Virus record (IMG/VR): IMGVR_UViG_3300020165_000081
Span: 1 to 33,497 of that record
Reading direction: 5' to 3' (one strand)
Origin: a virus
DNA length: 33,497 bases
This document shows positions 7,355 through 18,200 of the stretch, piece after piece. A program made the translations under genes and the position numbers. The notes below the pieces were generated by a model that saw only the letters and a program-made list of their open reading frames with translations, did not search any database and had not been told where the DNA came from. Within the stretch, counting starts at the first letter, position 1. The number at the start of each line of letters is the position of its first letter.

Positions 7355-7863
7355 TGGGATTAGGAGAACAAGTTAGAAAATTAATTTCTGAAAAGATAAA
7401 CGAACCCATAAATTCTAGAAAAGAAAAGGTAAAGAATACCATTAAAAAAATAAGAGAGGGTGGTGGTAGTGAAGAATTAAAAAGAGCTCAAAGTCAAATA
7501 GAAAAAATAAATAAACTACAGGAAGTTCAACAACAATTTGAAAATTATTTTAATCAGGCTAAAACCTTAATATCAGCTTCTACAGCTTTACAAAAAACTG
7601 CTGAGGCTTTAAAAGAAGCTAATAACATAGGATCTGCTCTAAATCCAGCAGCTGCAGCTATAGCGATAGTTCAAGAAAAGTTAGTAGCTAAATTTAAAGA
7701 AGAGATAGAGGATGTAAAGAGTGCTGCTGATGGTATAGGTCCAGCTTTAAATAAATTAAAAAAATCTATTATTCAAATGAAAGATGATTTAAATCAAGCA
7801 ATAAAGGATAGGAAAAAATCCGATGAAGTTAAAGCTGAGAGAGATGCTCAGCTTGGTAAATAA
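7354..7863 (+). CDS. coiled-coil protein between hub and wedge genes, unknown
   Basis: The 169-aa protein is almost wholly helical. A basic N-terminus is followed by a heptad-rich stretch (about 40-75, with QIEKINKLQEVQQQFENYF), an Ala-rich segment (about 75-105, with LNPAAAAIAIVQEKL) and a second coiled coil to the end. No catalytic motif or signal peptide is seen. By position, directly after the hub protein and before the gp25/gp6 wedge genes and sharing a 1-nt overlap with the hub gene, it is likely a baseplate component, a tape-measure-like accessory or an assembly chaperone. I cannot choose between these. Confidence 0.75.
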   Translation: MGLGEQVRKLISEKINEPINSRKEKVKNTIKKIREGGGSEELKRAQSQIEKINKLQEVQQQFENYFNQAKTLISASTALQKTAEALKEANNIGSALNPAAAAIAIVQEKLVAKFKEEIEDVKSAADGIGPALNKLKKSIIQMKDDLNQAIKDRKKSDEVKAERDAQLGK

Positions 7864-7874
7864 ATTAAAGTATT

Positions 7875-7885
7875 ATATTTATATA
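7875..7885 (+). promoter_or_regulatory. ATATTTATATA motif (third copy)
   Basis: An 11-nt match to the motif at 5611 and 19202 sits in the 37-nt gap before the ATG at 7901. Only 15 nt separate it from the start codon. A transcript starting about 6 nt downstream would begin at the AGGAG, so this copy would give an almost leaderless message or is not a promoter. Confidence 0.25.
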
Positions 7886-7900
7886 AAACAGGAGTTAGGT

Positions 7901-8383
7901 ATGGCAAAAACATCAAAATTATTATCATTAATAAAAGAAATAGTGAGACAAGAAGTTAAAAAAGAAGTCCAACAGATATTTATTAGTGAGGGTATAAAAT
8001 CTATGACGAAAAATATTCCTCTTAAAGAAGAGAGTGTTATGGAAGTTTTACCTGAAAGAAAACCTAAACCAAAAAAAGAAGTTCAATACACTAAAAATCC
8101 TATGTTGAATAATATCCTAAATGAAACCGCTAATGGTGGTGAGATGGACGAATATCCAACAATGGGTGGCAAAACATTTGATAGTACAAAGATGGCACAG
8201 GCTATGGGATATGGTGGTATGTTAGGTAGCGCTGAAGAAAAAAGAAAGATGTCAGCTATACAAACAGCACAGGCAGCTGGGGCTGATACCTCAAATCCAG
8301 CGGTGCAAGATGTGATAAGTGATTTAACAAAAGATTATAGGGGTGTGATGAAAGCTTTAGATAAAAAGGATGGTAAAATATAA
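7901..8383 (+). CDS. virion-block protein of unknown function
   Basis: The frame is open from 7823, but the start is placed at 7901: AGGAG lies 6 nt before this ATG, and the upstream part overlaps the previous gene and reads as low-quality sequence. The 160-aa product begins MAKTSKLLSLIKEIVRQEVKKE, a basic amphipathic helix. A Lys/Pro-rich linker (ERKPKPKKE, about 50-58), a Gly/Met-rich middle (GGEMDEY, MAQAMGYGGMLG) and a helical tail (SDLTKDYRGVMKALDKKDGK) follow. No enzyme motif is seen. Its stop overlaps the gp25 start by 1 nt, so it is probably a baseplate or assembly protein. Confidence 0.75.
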   Translation: MAKTSKLLSLIKEIVRQEVKKEVQQIFISEGIKSMTKNIPLKEESVMEVLPERKPKPKKEVQYTKNPMLNNILNETANGGEMDEYPTMGGKTFDSTKMAQAMGYGGMLGSAEEKRKMSAIQTAQAAGADTSNPAVQDVISDLTKDYRGVMKALDKKDGKI

Positions 8384-8832
8384 TGGCTTCAAGAATAGAA
8401 AAGGATTTAAATCCTGATGTTTTTATTGGTATATCATTACCATTAAATTATAATAGTCAAGGATTTTTTAAAAAAACAAAAACTACTTTAGAGCAGACTA
8501 AAAGTAATATTAAAAATCTTTTAATGACTATGAAAGGAGAAAGATTAGGCAATCCTACATTTGGTAGCGATTTGATGAGAATTCTTTTTGAACCAAATAC
8601 AGAGGATTTACAATCAAAAATAGAGGAATCTATTAGATCTTCTATGGATGAATTTTTACCATTTGTAAATGTCAGAGATATAAAAGCTATTCCATCGGAT
8701 AGGCAGCCAAATGTTCTAAATATAAGACTACAATTTTCTATAAATGTAGATCAGACTGTAGAGACTGTAAGTTTAAATTTAGCAGCAGCTGATGAAATTT
8801 ATGCTGATCCTACTATTACAGAAGGCACATAA
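8383..8832 (+). CDS. 25: baseplate wedge protein gp25
   Basis: The 149-aa protein matches the gp25/gpW family. TLEQTKSNIKNLLMTMKGER leads into the typical GERLGNPTFGSDLMRILFEP (about 52-71), and a mixed strand tail follows (NIRLQFSINVDQTVETVSLNL). T4 gp25 is 132 aa, so the length is normal. In the baseplate, gp25 joins wedge and hub and helps trigger sheath contraction, with relatives in other contractile injection systems. The gene overlaps its upstream neighbour by 1 nt, and 11 nt separate it from gp6, the usual partner. Some databases label the family a lysozyme, an error I do not follow. Confidence 0.88.
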   Translation: MASRIEKDLNPDVFIGISLPLNYNSQGFFKKTKTTLEQTKSNIKNLLMTMKGERLGNPTFGSDLMRILFEPNTEDLQSKIEESIRSSMDEFLPFVNVRDIKAIPSDRQPNVLNIRLQFSINVDQTVETVSLNLAAADEIYADPTITEGT

Positions 8833-8843
8833 CGGAGAAAATA

Positions 8844-10829
8844 ATGCCGTATTCAGTTTCTAAAAAATCAGTAAAAGAAGTTAGATATTTAAATAAAGAT
8901 TTTTCCTCATTTAAAGCTAATCTAATTGAATTTGCTAAAGTATATTTTCCAAATACATATAATGATTTTAATGAGGCATCACCTGGTATGATGTTTATTG
9001 AGATGGCATCTTATGTAGGTGATGTTTTATCTTACTACATAGATAATCAATTTAAAGAAAGTTTATTATCTTTTGCTGAAGAAAAAAGAACTGTATATAA
9101 TATGGCTCAATCTTTTGGTTATACGCCAAGATTAGCTTCTCCATCTTTAGGAAGAGTAGATGTTTTTCAAACTGTTCCTGCTATAGCATCAGGAACAGGT
9201 GGTAGTTATACAACTCAAGCTGATTTATCATATGCTATGAAAATAAATGCAGGTATGCGATTATCATCTAATAGTGGGATAAACTTTAGAACTGTGGATG
9301 ATGTTAATTTTAAATTTTCAAGCTCTTATGACCAAATGAGAATAACCGTATATGAAAGCGCTGCAAATGTTCCAGTAACATATTTATTAAAAAAATCTGT
9401 AAAAATAGAGAGCGGTGAAACAGCAACGGAACGCTTTTCATTTGGAGATGCGGAAAAGTTTTCTAGAATTGCATTAGCTAATTCAAATGTAACGGAAATA
9501 ATTTCTTGTACAGATGATGATGGTAATAATTGGTATGAGGTTGATTATTTAGCTCAAGATAGTGTATTCCAAGATATGGAAAATACACCTCTTAGTGATC
9601 CTGATTTAGCAACTTTTTCAGATCAAGCTCCATACTTATTAAAATTATTAAAAACATCAAGAAGATTTACAACTTTTATAAGAACCGATAACAGAACCGA
9701 ATTAAGATTTGGAGCAGGTATATCAGATTCTCCTGATGAGGAAATAGTCCCTAATCCGGACTCTGTTGGTTCTACTTTGCCTGGTTCCCCTACATATCTC
9801 AATACAGCTTTTGATCCCGCTAACTTTTTAAAAACAAGAACCTATGGTCAAGCGCCATCTAATACAACATTGGTAATTACCTACAGATATGGTGGTGGGG
9901 TAGACCATAATGTAACATCAAACTCAGTTAGAAATATAACTTCTTTAACTACAGTTTTAGACGAAACTTCATTAAATGCATCCTTAGTTTCATCGACTAA
10001 AAGTTCATTGACAATTTCAAATCCAAATCCAACATCAGGCGGTAGAGGAGCAGAGAGTGTTATTGAGGTTAAGGAAAACACTTTGGGATATTTTCAAGCT
10101 CAACAAAGAGCTGTGACAAAGGAGGATTATATTACCAGAGTTTATGCCCTACCTCCAAAATTTGGTAACATAGCAAAGGCTTACATAGTTCAAGACTCAC
10201 AGATAGAACCGGGCGCTAGCGTAGCTGATGCGAGTGCCGGTAGAATTTTTAACCCGTTAGCTATGAATTTATACCTGTTAGGATTTAATGCTACTAAAAA
10301 ATTAATGAAAGTTAATCAGGCGGTTAAGGAAAATGTTCAAACATACTTAACTCAATTCAGAATGATTACTGATGCTATAAATATAAAAGATGCATTTGTT
10401 ATTAATATAGGTGTTAAATTTAACTTAATAACAAGAGCAGGATATAATAAAGAACAGGTAGTTTTACAAACTATAGATGTTGTAAAAGCTTATTTTGAAA
10501 TAGATAAGTGGCAGATAGGACAGCCAATTGTGTTATCCGATTTAGCTTATCGGATATCGTTGGTTGATGGTGTAACTGCTGTGGTATCTCCTGAGGATCC
10601 GGAAGAGGATTCAAGCACAAATAATAGACCACCTATTCAAATTGTAAATAAATTTAATACAGGAAATGGTTACTCAGGCAATCTTTATGATATAAAAACC
10701 GCTACAGTAGAGGGTGTTGTTTATCCATCAGCTGATCCAAGCTGCTTTGAACTTAAATATCCTGCAGTTGATATTGAAGGAAAGGTTGTTGGAGATTCTA
10801 TGGGTGGTGCTAATGGAGGATCTTACTAA
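8844..10829 (+). CDS. 6: baseplate wedge protein gp6 (J-like)
   Basis: The 661-aa product, close to the ~660 aa of T4 gp6, starts with the typical wedge N-terminus: VRYLNKDFSSFKANLIEFAK, ASPGMMFIEMASYVGDVLSYYIDNQFKE (two stretches, about 48-75) and FAEEKRTVYNMAQSFGY. The middle is strand-rich. The C-terminal third holds AVTKEDYITRVYALPPKFGNIAKAYIV and a KAYFEIDKWQIGQPIVLSDLAY region like that of P2 gpJ-type proteins. gp6 forms the inner ring of the baseplate. A GGAG lies 6 nt before the ATG. The stop overlaps the next start by 1 nt. Confidence 0.9.
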   Translation: MPYSVSKKSVKEVRYLNKDFSSFKANLIEFAKVYFPNTYNDFNEASPGMMFIEMASYVGDVLSYYIDNQFKESLLSFAEEKRTVYNMAQSFGYTPRLASPSLGRVDVFQTVPAIASGTGGSYTTQADLSYAMKINAGMRLSSNSGINFRTVDDVNFKFSSSYDQMRITVYESAANVPVTYLLKKSVKIESGETATERFSFGDAEKFSRIALANSNVTEIISCTDDDGNNWYEVDYLAQDSVFQDMENTPLSDPDLATFSDQAPYLLKLLKTSRRFTTFIRTDNRTELRFGAGISDSPDEEIVPNPDSVGSTLPGSPTYLNTAFDPANFLKTRTYGQAPSNTTLVITYRYGGGVDHNVTSNSVRNITSLTTVLDETSLNASLVSSTKSSLTISNPNPTSGGRGAESVIEVKENTLGYFQAQQRAVTKEDYITRVYALPPKFGNIAKAYIVQDSQIEPGASVADASAGRIFNPLAMNLYLLGFNATKKLMKVNQAVKENVQTYLTQFRMITDAINIKDAFVINIGVKFNLITRAGYNKEQVVLQTIDVVKAYFEIDKWQIGQPIVLSDLAYRISLVDGVTAVVSPEDPEEDSSTNNRPPIQIVNKFNTGNGYSGNLYDIKTATVEGVVYPSADPSCFELKYPAVDIEGKVVGDSMGGANGGSY

Positions 10830-11968
10830 TGCATTATTTTATTTTTCCTGACATAGACACAACCTTATATTCTGCTTCAGGCAGTAAGAATACAGGTTTG
10901 GATGAAATATTAGAAATAAGAAAAGATCAAAAAAGCGATAATACTTTTATAGGTGTTTCTCGTATATTAATGAAATTTGATTTAGATTACATTTCTTCTC
11001 TTGTGAGTAAAGGCACTATTACAAATCCAAAATATTACTTAAATTTATATGATGCAAACTCAATAGAACTTTCGTATAGTCAATCTCTTTACGCTTATCC
11101 TGTTAGTCAAAGTTGGGTTGTCGGTGAAGGATTTCATGCGGATTCTCCTACTACGCAGCAGGGAGCTAGTTGGGATTTTAGAACAGGATTTAATGAAGAG
11201 GATTATTGGATTAGTGGTTCAGTTTCGTATCAAAGGGGTGGAACTTTTTTTGGTGAGGTTTATGGTTCACAATCTTTTGAGTATAAAACATCAGATATGA
11301 GAATGGATGTTACCCCTATTGTAAATAAGTGGTTAGATGATACCTATCCAAATGAGGGATTTATAATAAAGAGGAGCGGTAGTATAGGAGTAGGAAGTGC
11401 TATAACGGGTTCAGGTGAAGAGGGTGATAGTAGTAGAAGAGGAAACTTTGCTTTCTTTTCCAGCCAAACAAATACTATTTATCCGCCTAAATTAGAGGTT
11501 GAGTGGTATGATACAAAATGGAGTACAGGTAGTTTAGAAGCACTGTCATCAACGGATTTAGAAGATTTAACCTTTTATATGAAAAATCTAAGAACTGAAT
11601 ATAAAGAAACATCAAAAATTAAATTTAGAGTTGTTGGAAGGGGAAGATATCCAACAAAGTCTTACTCAAACACCGCTTCAGAATTCTTAACAGTTAAATA
11701 CCTACCAAGCGGTAGCATCGCAAACATAGGTGGAGATGGTGTTTACTATTCTGTAAAGGACTCGGATACCGGTGAGGTTGTAGTACCATTTGGATCCGGT
11801 TCATTGGTGAGCTGTGATTCTACAGGTAACTACTTTAATCTTTGGTTAAACGCTTTTCAATCAGAAAGGTTTTATGATTTTGAATTTAAAGTAATTAGTG
11901 GAAGTAATACTGATGAAGAAACTATTCAGTATTTTGATGATGGATTTACATTTAAAGTTGTTAAATAG
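10829..11968 (+). CDS. DNRLRE-like beta-sandwich virion protein
   Basis: The 379-aa protein fits the DNRLRE pattern of surface proteins: an early SRILMKFDLD (44-53), a strand with LNLYDANSIEL (71-81), a W-containing loop (WVVGEG, 96-101), DVTPIVNKWLDD (160-171), then FFSSQTNTIYPPKLEVEW (209-226). In DNRLRE domains these correspond to R.L+KFDL, L.LY, W, FDVT..V..WL and S.E....P.L.+.+. The C-terminal ~150 residues are a second strand-rich domain of unknown type. No signal peptide is seen, so it is probably assembled into the baseplate or fibres rather than secreted. GGAGG lies about 9 nt before the ATG, which overlaps the gp6 stop by 1 nt. Confidence 0.7.
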   Translation: MHYFIFPDIDTTLYSASGSKNTGLDEILEIRKDQKSDNTFIGVSRILMKFDLDYISSLVSKGTITNPKYYLNLYDANSIELSYSQSLYAYPVSQSWVVGEGFHADSPTTQQGASWDFRTGFNEEDYWISGSVSYQRGGTFFGEVYGSQSFEYKTSDMRMDVTPIVNKWLDDTYPNEGFIIKRSGSIGVGSAITGSGEEGDSSRRGNFAFFSSQTNTIYPPKLEVEWYDTKWSTGSLEALSSTDLEDLTFYMKNLRTEYKETSKIKFRVVGRGRYPTKSYSNTASEFLTVKYLPSGSIANIGGDGVYYSVKDSDTGEVVVPFGSGSLVSCDSTGNYFNLWLNAFQSERFYDFEFKVISGSNTDEETIQYFDDGFTFKVVK

Positions 11969-11970
11969 AA

Positions 11971-12276
11971 ATGCCGTATACACCAGAAGAATTACAAGAA
12001 TTATCTTTTTATCAAAACTTAATTGATGAGGAAGAACAAAAATACTTAGTAGAAAGAGAAAGGTTGCAGGCATTAGTAGGAATTTCAGGATCTGCTTATG
12101 ATGGAAGCCTACTTGTAAGAAGTGAAACTGGAGCTATAAGGCTTTTTGAAGATCCTTACACAGGAGAAATCTACGATGATGAAACCACAACTCTTTTTGT
12201 TTCTAGAAAAGTAGATCAATTAAAAGATGATGATTCAATAAATGATATAATCGATAGAAATATAACAGAGCTATAA
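11971..12276 (+). CDS. small acidic virion-block protein, unknown
   Basis: The 101-aa, strongly acidic protein has a helical N-terminal half (PEELQELSFYQNLIDEEEQK) and a turn-rich middle with LVRSETGAIRLFEDPYTGEIYDD. The stretch DPYTGEIYDDE looks like a surface loop. No family is recognised. It starts 2 nt after the previous stop and overlaps the 2298-aa gene by 1 nt, so it is likely made with that protein, perhaps as its partner or chaperone. Confidence 0.75.
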   Translation: MPYTPEELQELSFYQNLIDEEEQKYLVERERLQALVGISGSAYDGSLLVRSETGAIRLFEDPYTGEIYDDETTTLFVSRKVDQLKDDDSINDIIDRNITEL

Positions 12277-15200
12277 TGTCAAGTCAATTAAAAACAGAAG
12301 ATAAAGATAAAATAATAAATGGTATTATCAAAAAGGTTGGTGATAAACCCTATGAAAATGGATATTGGGGAGAACAACCTTTACGTGATATAGTCTTAGT
12401 TGAGTTATACGATCAAAGCAATAATCTAATAGATTATAAAAGTCTCTCATTTGAAGAGTCAATGATTGTAATTGATGACGAATACATTCAATTAAAACCA
12501 GGTTTACATTTACAATCGTTTGGATTTAATTCCGGCACATTTAATTTTAAATACAGATTTTTAAGAAACTTAGCAGGTAACGATAAACCTGTTTTACTTT
12601 TCGCTGGTGAGGCTGGAAGCACAATGGAAAATACAGTATATCCATTGTTAGAACAATCCAATTATGACAATCTTTTTATTGCTGAAGATGGTAAGATATT
12701 TACATCATCTCAACGCACCCAGCAATTATTTCTTACAAACTATATGTATGATATTGATAAAATATCTGAATCTAGAAAAGAGGTAAGATTAAAGGCTAAG
12801 AACATAGATGATTTTGCTGAATTATTTAATTTTGAGAGGGTACCTGGATACAGATATGTAGATGATTTTGTAAAATTGCAAGAGAGTGTAAAAAAAGATA
12901 TTATTGAAACTCCTATAGAATTTATTGGACAAGAGGTAACCGATTTTACAAATGCAGGACCAACAGATCCACCAACAATAACTTATGTTTATAATACTTC
13001 AAACACAATACAAATAACTCCTCAAGAAAATGGATTAGTATTTACGCCAAATATGGTGGGTGGAACTATAGAAATACCAAACTTCTTTTTCAATGGAAAT
13101 ATAACAGAATTTGTTAAAACGCAAACTAATATTTTTAATAATCCTGGATTTGAGGATATTGAGATAGATACTAATACAGGTCAACCAGCAATTATAAATG
13201 CTGGATGGGATTCAAGCATACATAATGACACCATAAAGATAAATAATTGGACTAGCGGATTCAATTCATTTGATAATGGAGAGTTTGCTGGAAGCACAGG
13301 GATTGGATATCATGCAAAGTTTGTAAGAAATGAAGGTAAGAGTGGTGGTAACTGTATAAAATTTATAGATCAAAATCAAGTGTATATCGATTATGATAGC
13401 TGGCCTTCTACGAATGGACACAGAGAGTTATCTGTAAAACAACAAATGTTAGAATTACAATCTTTAGGTGCTGGTGTAGGAGATGAAATTAATGTCTCTT
13501 TTGATATGAAAAGCACCGTGGCGGGAAAGGGTGTAGAGATAGAAATTCAGTATCCTAATGATATATTTGTAGAGGAAGTTCCATCTTCACCACCTCCTGG
13601 ATATTATGATCCTAATAATCCTGGACCTACAGAGGAAATACCAGACGCTCCACCAAATGGATATATAGCTAATACCGATTCTAATGCTACTAATGTAGAG
13701 GCTAAACCACCACAGTATGCAGCAAATATAATGTCAACATATGGATTACCATCATTTAACGGACAGATTGGTGATGATACAGAAGAACTTTGGAATGGAG
13801 CCGGAGCTTGGAAAATAACAGACGTACTATCTTCTCCTACCAGATATGTTTGGAGTCCAAATTTAGGAGTGAATTATACACAGGCTGGAACTTTAAGTAC
13901 AGCACAAGATTGGATTTGGAACGTATCAGGACCTGATGGTGCTTGGGGAGAAAATAATCCTAGTTCACCTGAAGCATTGGCTGGAACTGTAAACTCAGGT
14001 GAGTTTCCAACTGCAGTTAATGGAAGCCCATATCAATTTTTTGGACAAGGAAGTCCAAAGTTTTCTAGGGATATCTCTCCAGGAGAAAACACCGGATGGC
14101 AAACAGGAACAGTTGTTGGAAGTAATGGTTTAATATTACTGAAAGATGATTTAATATGGGAGTTAGATGAGCCTGAGTATACAACTAATGCTAGTAAGGT
14201 AACCTTACATAAGTTTGCTGATTATTTTCCAGGAACATTAACCTTTATAATGCCCAATGGTAAAACATTATATGAGGATATATTTGAAAATGGATACATA
14301 CAGAGCATAACGAGAACTAAAGAAACCGGTGGTGGTAGCGGTAATATGGGAATACGAGACAATTGGTATGTAGTATTTTACTCCGATGGTTCTGGTGAAT
14401 TTAATCAAAATAAAGGATTTTTAGCTAAAAAGGGAGAAGATGTTATTGGTAGTGGTTATGGTGATAATGTGGGTGTTAAGGTTATGGCTGAGATTGACGG
14501 TAACTTTAATAATGTTGTAAATGAGAATGGTGGAAAGTTTGAAACCTTATTTGCTAGAAGAACATCAGGAACTTATGCAAATAAATGGCAACATTATTTT
14601 TCTGTTCCAGGTAGCGGCATAATATTTAGAATGACGGATGGAGATGGTGACTTTTTTGAATTAGCACAGGGTGGAGAATTCTTTGATGATTTAAGCGATA
14701 ATAGTTTTGCTAACGCTTTCGGTGGTGGTGAATTGCCTGGCGAATGGGATGTTGCTTTTTCTAAAAACAGAAGTTCTGGTCATTGGTCTACATATAGATG
14801 TATAATTGGCGATTCGGTTTATAATATGAAAAGCCCAGCTAATGAAGGTATTTCAGAAACATTAAATATTGGTGCTTTTGCTTATGGCGCTGGACAATTT
14901 GGTACAGATGGTGAAGAGATAACATTTGGTAGTAGAAATCCAGCGGCTGCTAATTTTGGTATAATAGATGATACAACAGATAGTGGTTTTAAAGAAGATG
15001 GTGAGGGTAATAGGATAGAACCATTGTATGATGATGGTAGTTCTGAGTTTAACTTTCCAACAGCCACCCTTTTAGATGGATTTTTAAGTCCTGCAGGACA
15101 ATGGAAATGGGATGGTGGTTTAGCTGAGTGGATTACGTTGGAAGGAGCTCCAACATATAACTATGAATCTACTACTTTACAAGTATACTCAACCGCTGCT

Positions 15201-18200
15201 GGTCAATGGGGTGCTTACAGTGTAACTATGGATTTACCTGATAATTGGGATGTAACCGCTCCGTGGTATATAAAATTCAATGGTCATAATGCTTACAATG
15301 AACAGGCGGGAACCGGATATGGAATAGTATGGGTTGACAATGTTTTTGCTGATTTTACTTTGGTTAACGAAACAACTACAACTCCTACATATAAAAATTT
15401 TACTGCTCAGATTGATTCTATAACATCAAACGGAACTATAGCCACCTTAAATAGAAATATAGAACAAGCTGCTCTAGCTCTTAGTGAAGAAAATCCAACA
15501 GTAATAGATTATGTTACAGGTGACAATCCAGGAACATTTGACTCATTTAGTGTTTCTTATTTGGTTTACAATCCATATGATTTAAGAACATATCTTAAAA
15601 TGGGAAATAGATTATTTTTAACAACCAATTTTAAAAAGGATGTTATAAGTAATGGATATCCATACTCAGTAGTTTACAAATTATATGAACCATTACCAAA
15701 TGATATTGAAAGATTAGATGAGGTAACTGTTGTAAAAGAGATGATGAATCCTATAGATGAATCTGTTGAAATAGTAGAATTTGTAGATAACGATGTACCA
15801 ACCACAGTTCTTAAATCTCCTGATATTATGAATGTTGAAAGTCCAATTCAGAGAAGAACAATAAACTATAAAAATCAGACAGACATATTATCTTCTGATG
15901 CTTTTATATCCGATGAAATTAAGAATGAATTTTTAAGTCAGAGTATGGATAGTGCCGAAATAAATGTTGATCATTCGGATTTTAAAAATTTTGTTAATTT
16001 TAGTTCAGCTGAAAAAAGAATTAGTAATTTTAAATATAAATTAGAGTTAATAGAATCATACAAAATTACAAGCGCTTCTTATATTGGAGTTAGTGGTTCA
16101 GCCGATGATTTATCTTTACAACACAACAATATAAAAGAGGTTAAAAATAATTTTGATCCATTTGAAAAGTATATGTACTTTCAAAGTTCCTCTTATATTA
16201 GCAGCTCTATTGGAGTTTTTCACGACAATGCATGGCCTAAAACAGGAGGAAGCGGTGCTGTAAATGATGATTATATTTTAGCTCACACAACATCATCGTT
16301 AGCAACAACTTGGTATAATAATCAAATACCAAGCGCATCCCTATACGATACAGAAAATTTAAATAAATTAAGCAATATACTTCCAAATCACATAAAAATA
16401 GATTCTCAGAATCAAACCTATTTGACAATGACGGATATGATGGGACATCACTTTGACAATATTTGGGTTTACATAAAAGCGATGGGAGATACTTACGATA
16501 GGCGGGAAAAATTAAATGAAGGTATATCAAAAGATTTACTGATGAGTGTTGGTAAGTCATTAGGATGGCAATTAAATGATGGTAAGGATACTGTGTCCCT
16601 TGCTAGATATGCTTTAGGAAAAGAGGTTACAGGCTCAGCATTTTCAAACTACTCATCTATTTCAGAAAGAGATGCTTCGAGAGAAGTTTGGAGCAGAATC
16701 ATAAATAACATGCCATACTTCTTAAAGAACAAAGGAACTATTAGAGCTATAAAGGGATTAATAAGTGCTTATGGTATTCCTTCAACTATTTTAAGGGTTA
16801 AGGAATATGGTGGTCCTGATTTACCGGATGATGCTACTCCACAATTTGAAATAAAAAGAAAGTTTACAAAGTCTTTAGATTTCAGAAGTTCTCAATATAT
16901 ACAAACTATTTGGTCTGATGATTCTTCAACCAATAGGAAACCTGATACTATTGAGTTTAGATTTAAATCTCCTACTAGTAGAAACCAAGTATTAGTTGAA
17001 AAAACATCAACAGAAACTAATAATGTATCTTCTAGCTTTTACATAAACTTAAAGGATAACGGTTCTACAGATGATTATGGTTTCGTAGCATTTCAAATAA
17101 GCGGGTCTGATGGAATGAAAGAAATATCATCTTCTAATTTTCCTGTATATGATAACGAATTTCACTCTGTTATGGTTCGTAGAGTATCTGGTAGTGATAA
17201 TAGAAATGTATCCCAATCATTTGAATTGTCAGTTGGAAAATATGATGCTAGTAGAAGCAAAATACATTTATACTCAACATCCACTTTACATACTGATATA
17301 GTTGCTTCCTCATCTTACAATCAAAATTGGGAAAATGATGGAACAATTTCCATAGGAGGAACTGGAACTGTCGGTGGTTATATTCAATTTAGTGGTTCAT
17401 TGATGGAGTATAGACATTGGACTGAGGTTTTGAATACCGGATCATTTAAGAATCATATTGGAAATCCAAAAGCTTTTGATGGAAATACAATTTCATCCTC
17501 ATATAATAATTTAGTATTAAGATATTCTTTTGATGATAATAAAGATCTAAGTACAGATACGGATGGTATTCGTGATGTTAGTGCAAACACAACAAATGCT
17601 TATTCTGGTTCACATCACAACTTTACGGGTAATCTATTTAAAAATGTAACGGATGAAACTAAAACTAACATACCAAGCATCGGTGGATTGCGTAGGGTTA
17701 CAAATAAGGTTAGGATAGAAGAAAACAAAATGTTTCCATTAGCTAATTTGAGTCGTGTAAATAGAGCTACAATTAGCGCTTATGATACTGCCCCTACAGA
17801 TTCAAATAAGGTTGGTGTATTTTTTGCACCAACAGATGTTATAAATAATGACATAATAGAATCGGTAGCTAATTTAAATTTTGATCAGTATTTAGGTGAT
17901 CCAAGGGATTTACAAAAATTAAGTTATCGTGGATTAAAAAATATATCGGATAAATATTGGCAAAAGTATACATCACCAAATAATTTTTGGGATTACATAA
18001 GGTTAATAAAATATTACGATCAATCTTTATTTCCACAGGTTAGGAAAATGATACCTGCTAGAGCAAAACCAAATTTAGGTATTTTAATAGAACCGAATAT
18101 ATTTGAAAGACCAAAAACAATTATTGGTAAAACTCCAACCTTTACGGAACACCATTATAGTTCCTCAATAGATGTTTCTACAGATTTTATTGTAATTACA

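Noticed and set aside
7823-7900. N-terminal extension of the gene at 7901
   Set aside because: It overlaps the previous gene by 41 nt, has no ribosome-binding site and reads as AT-rich noise, while AGGAG precedes 7901.
8383-8832. Lysozyme call for the gp25 gene
   Set aside because: The gp25 family is sometimes labelled lysozyme, but no catalytic motif is present and the wedge signature is clear.
16237-16560. 107-aa minus-strand ORF
   Set aside because: Antisense to the giant gene, with no start signals or coherent motif.
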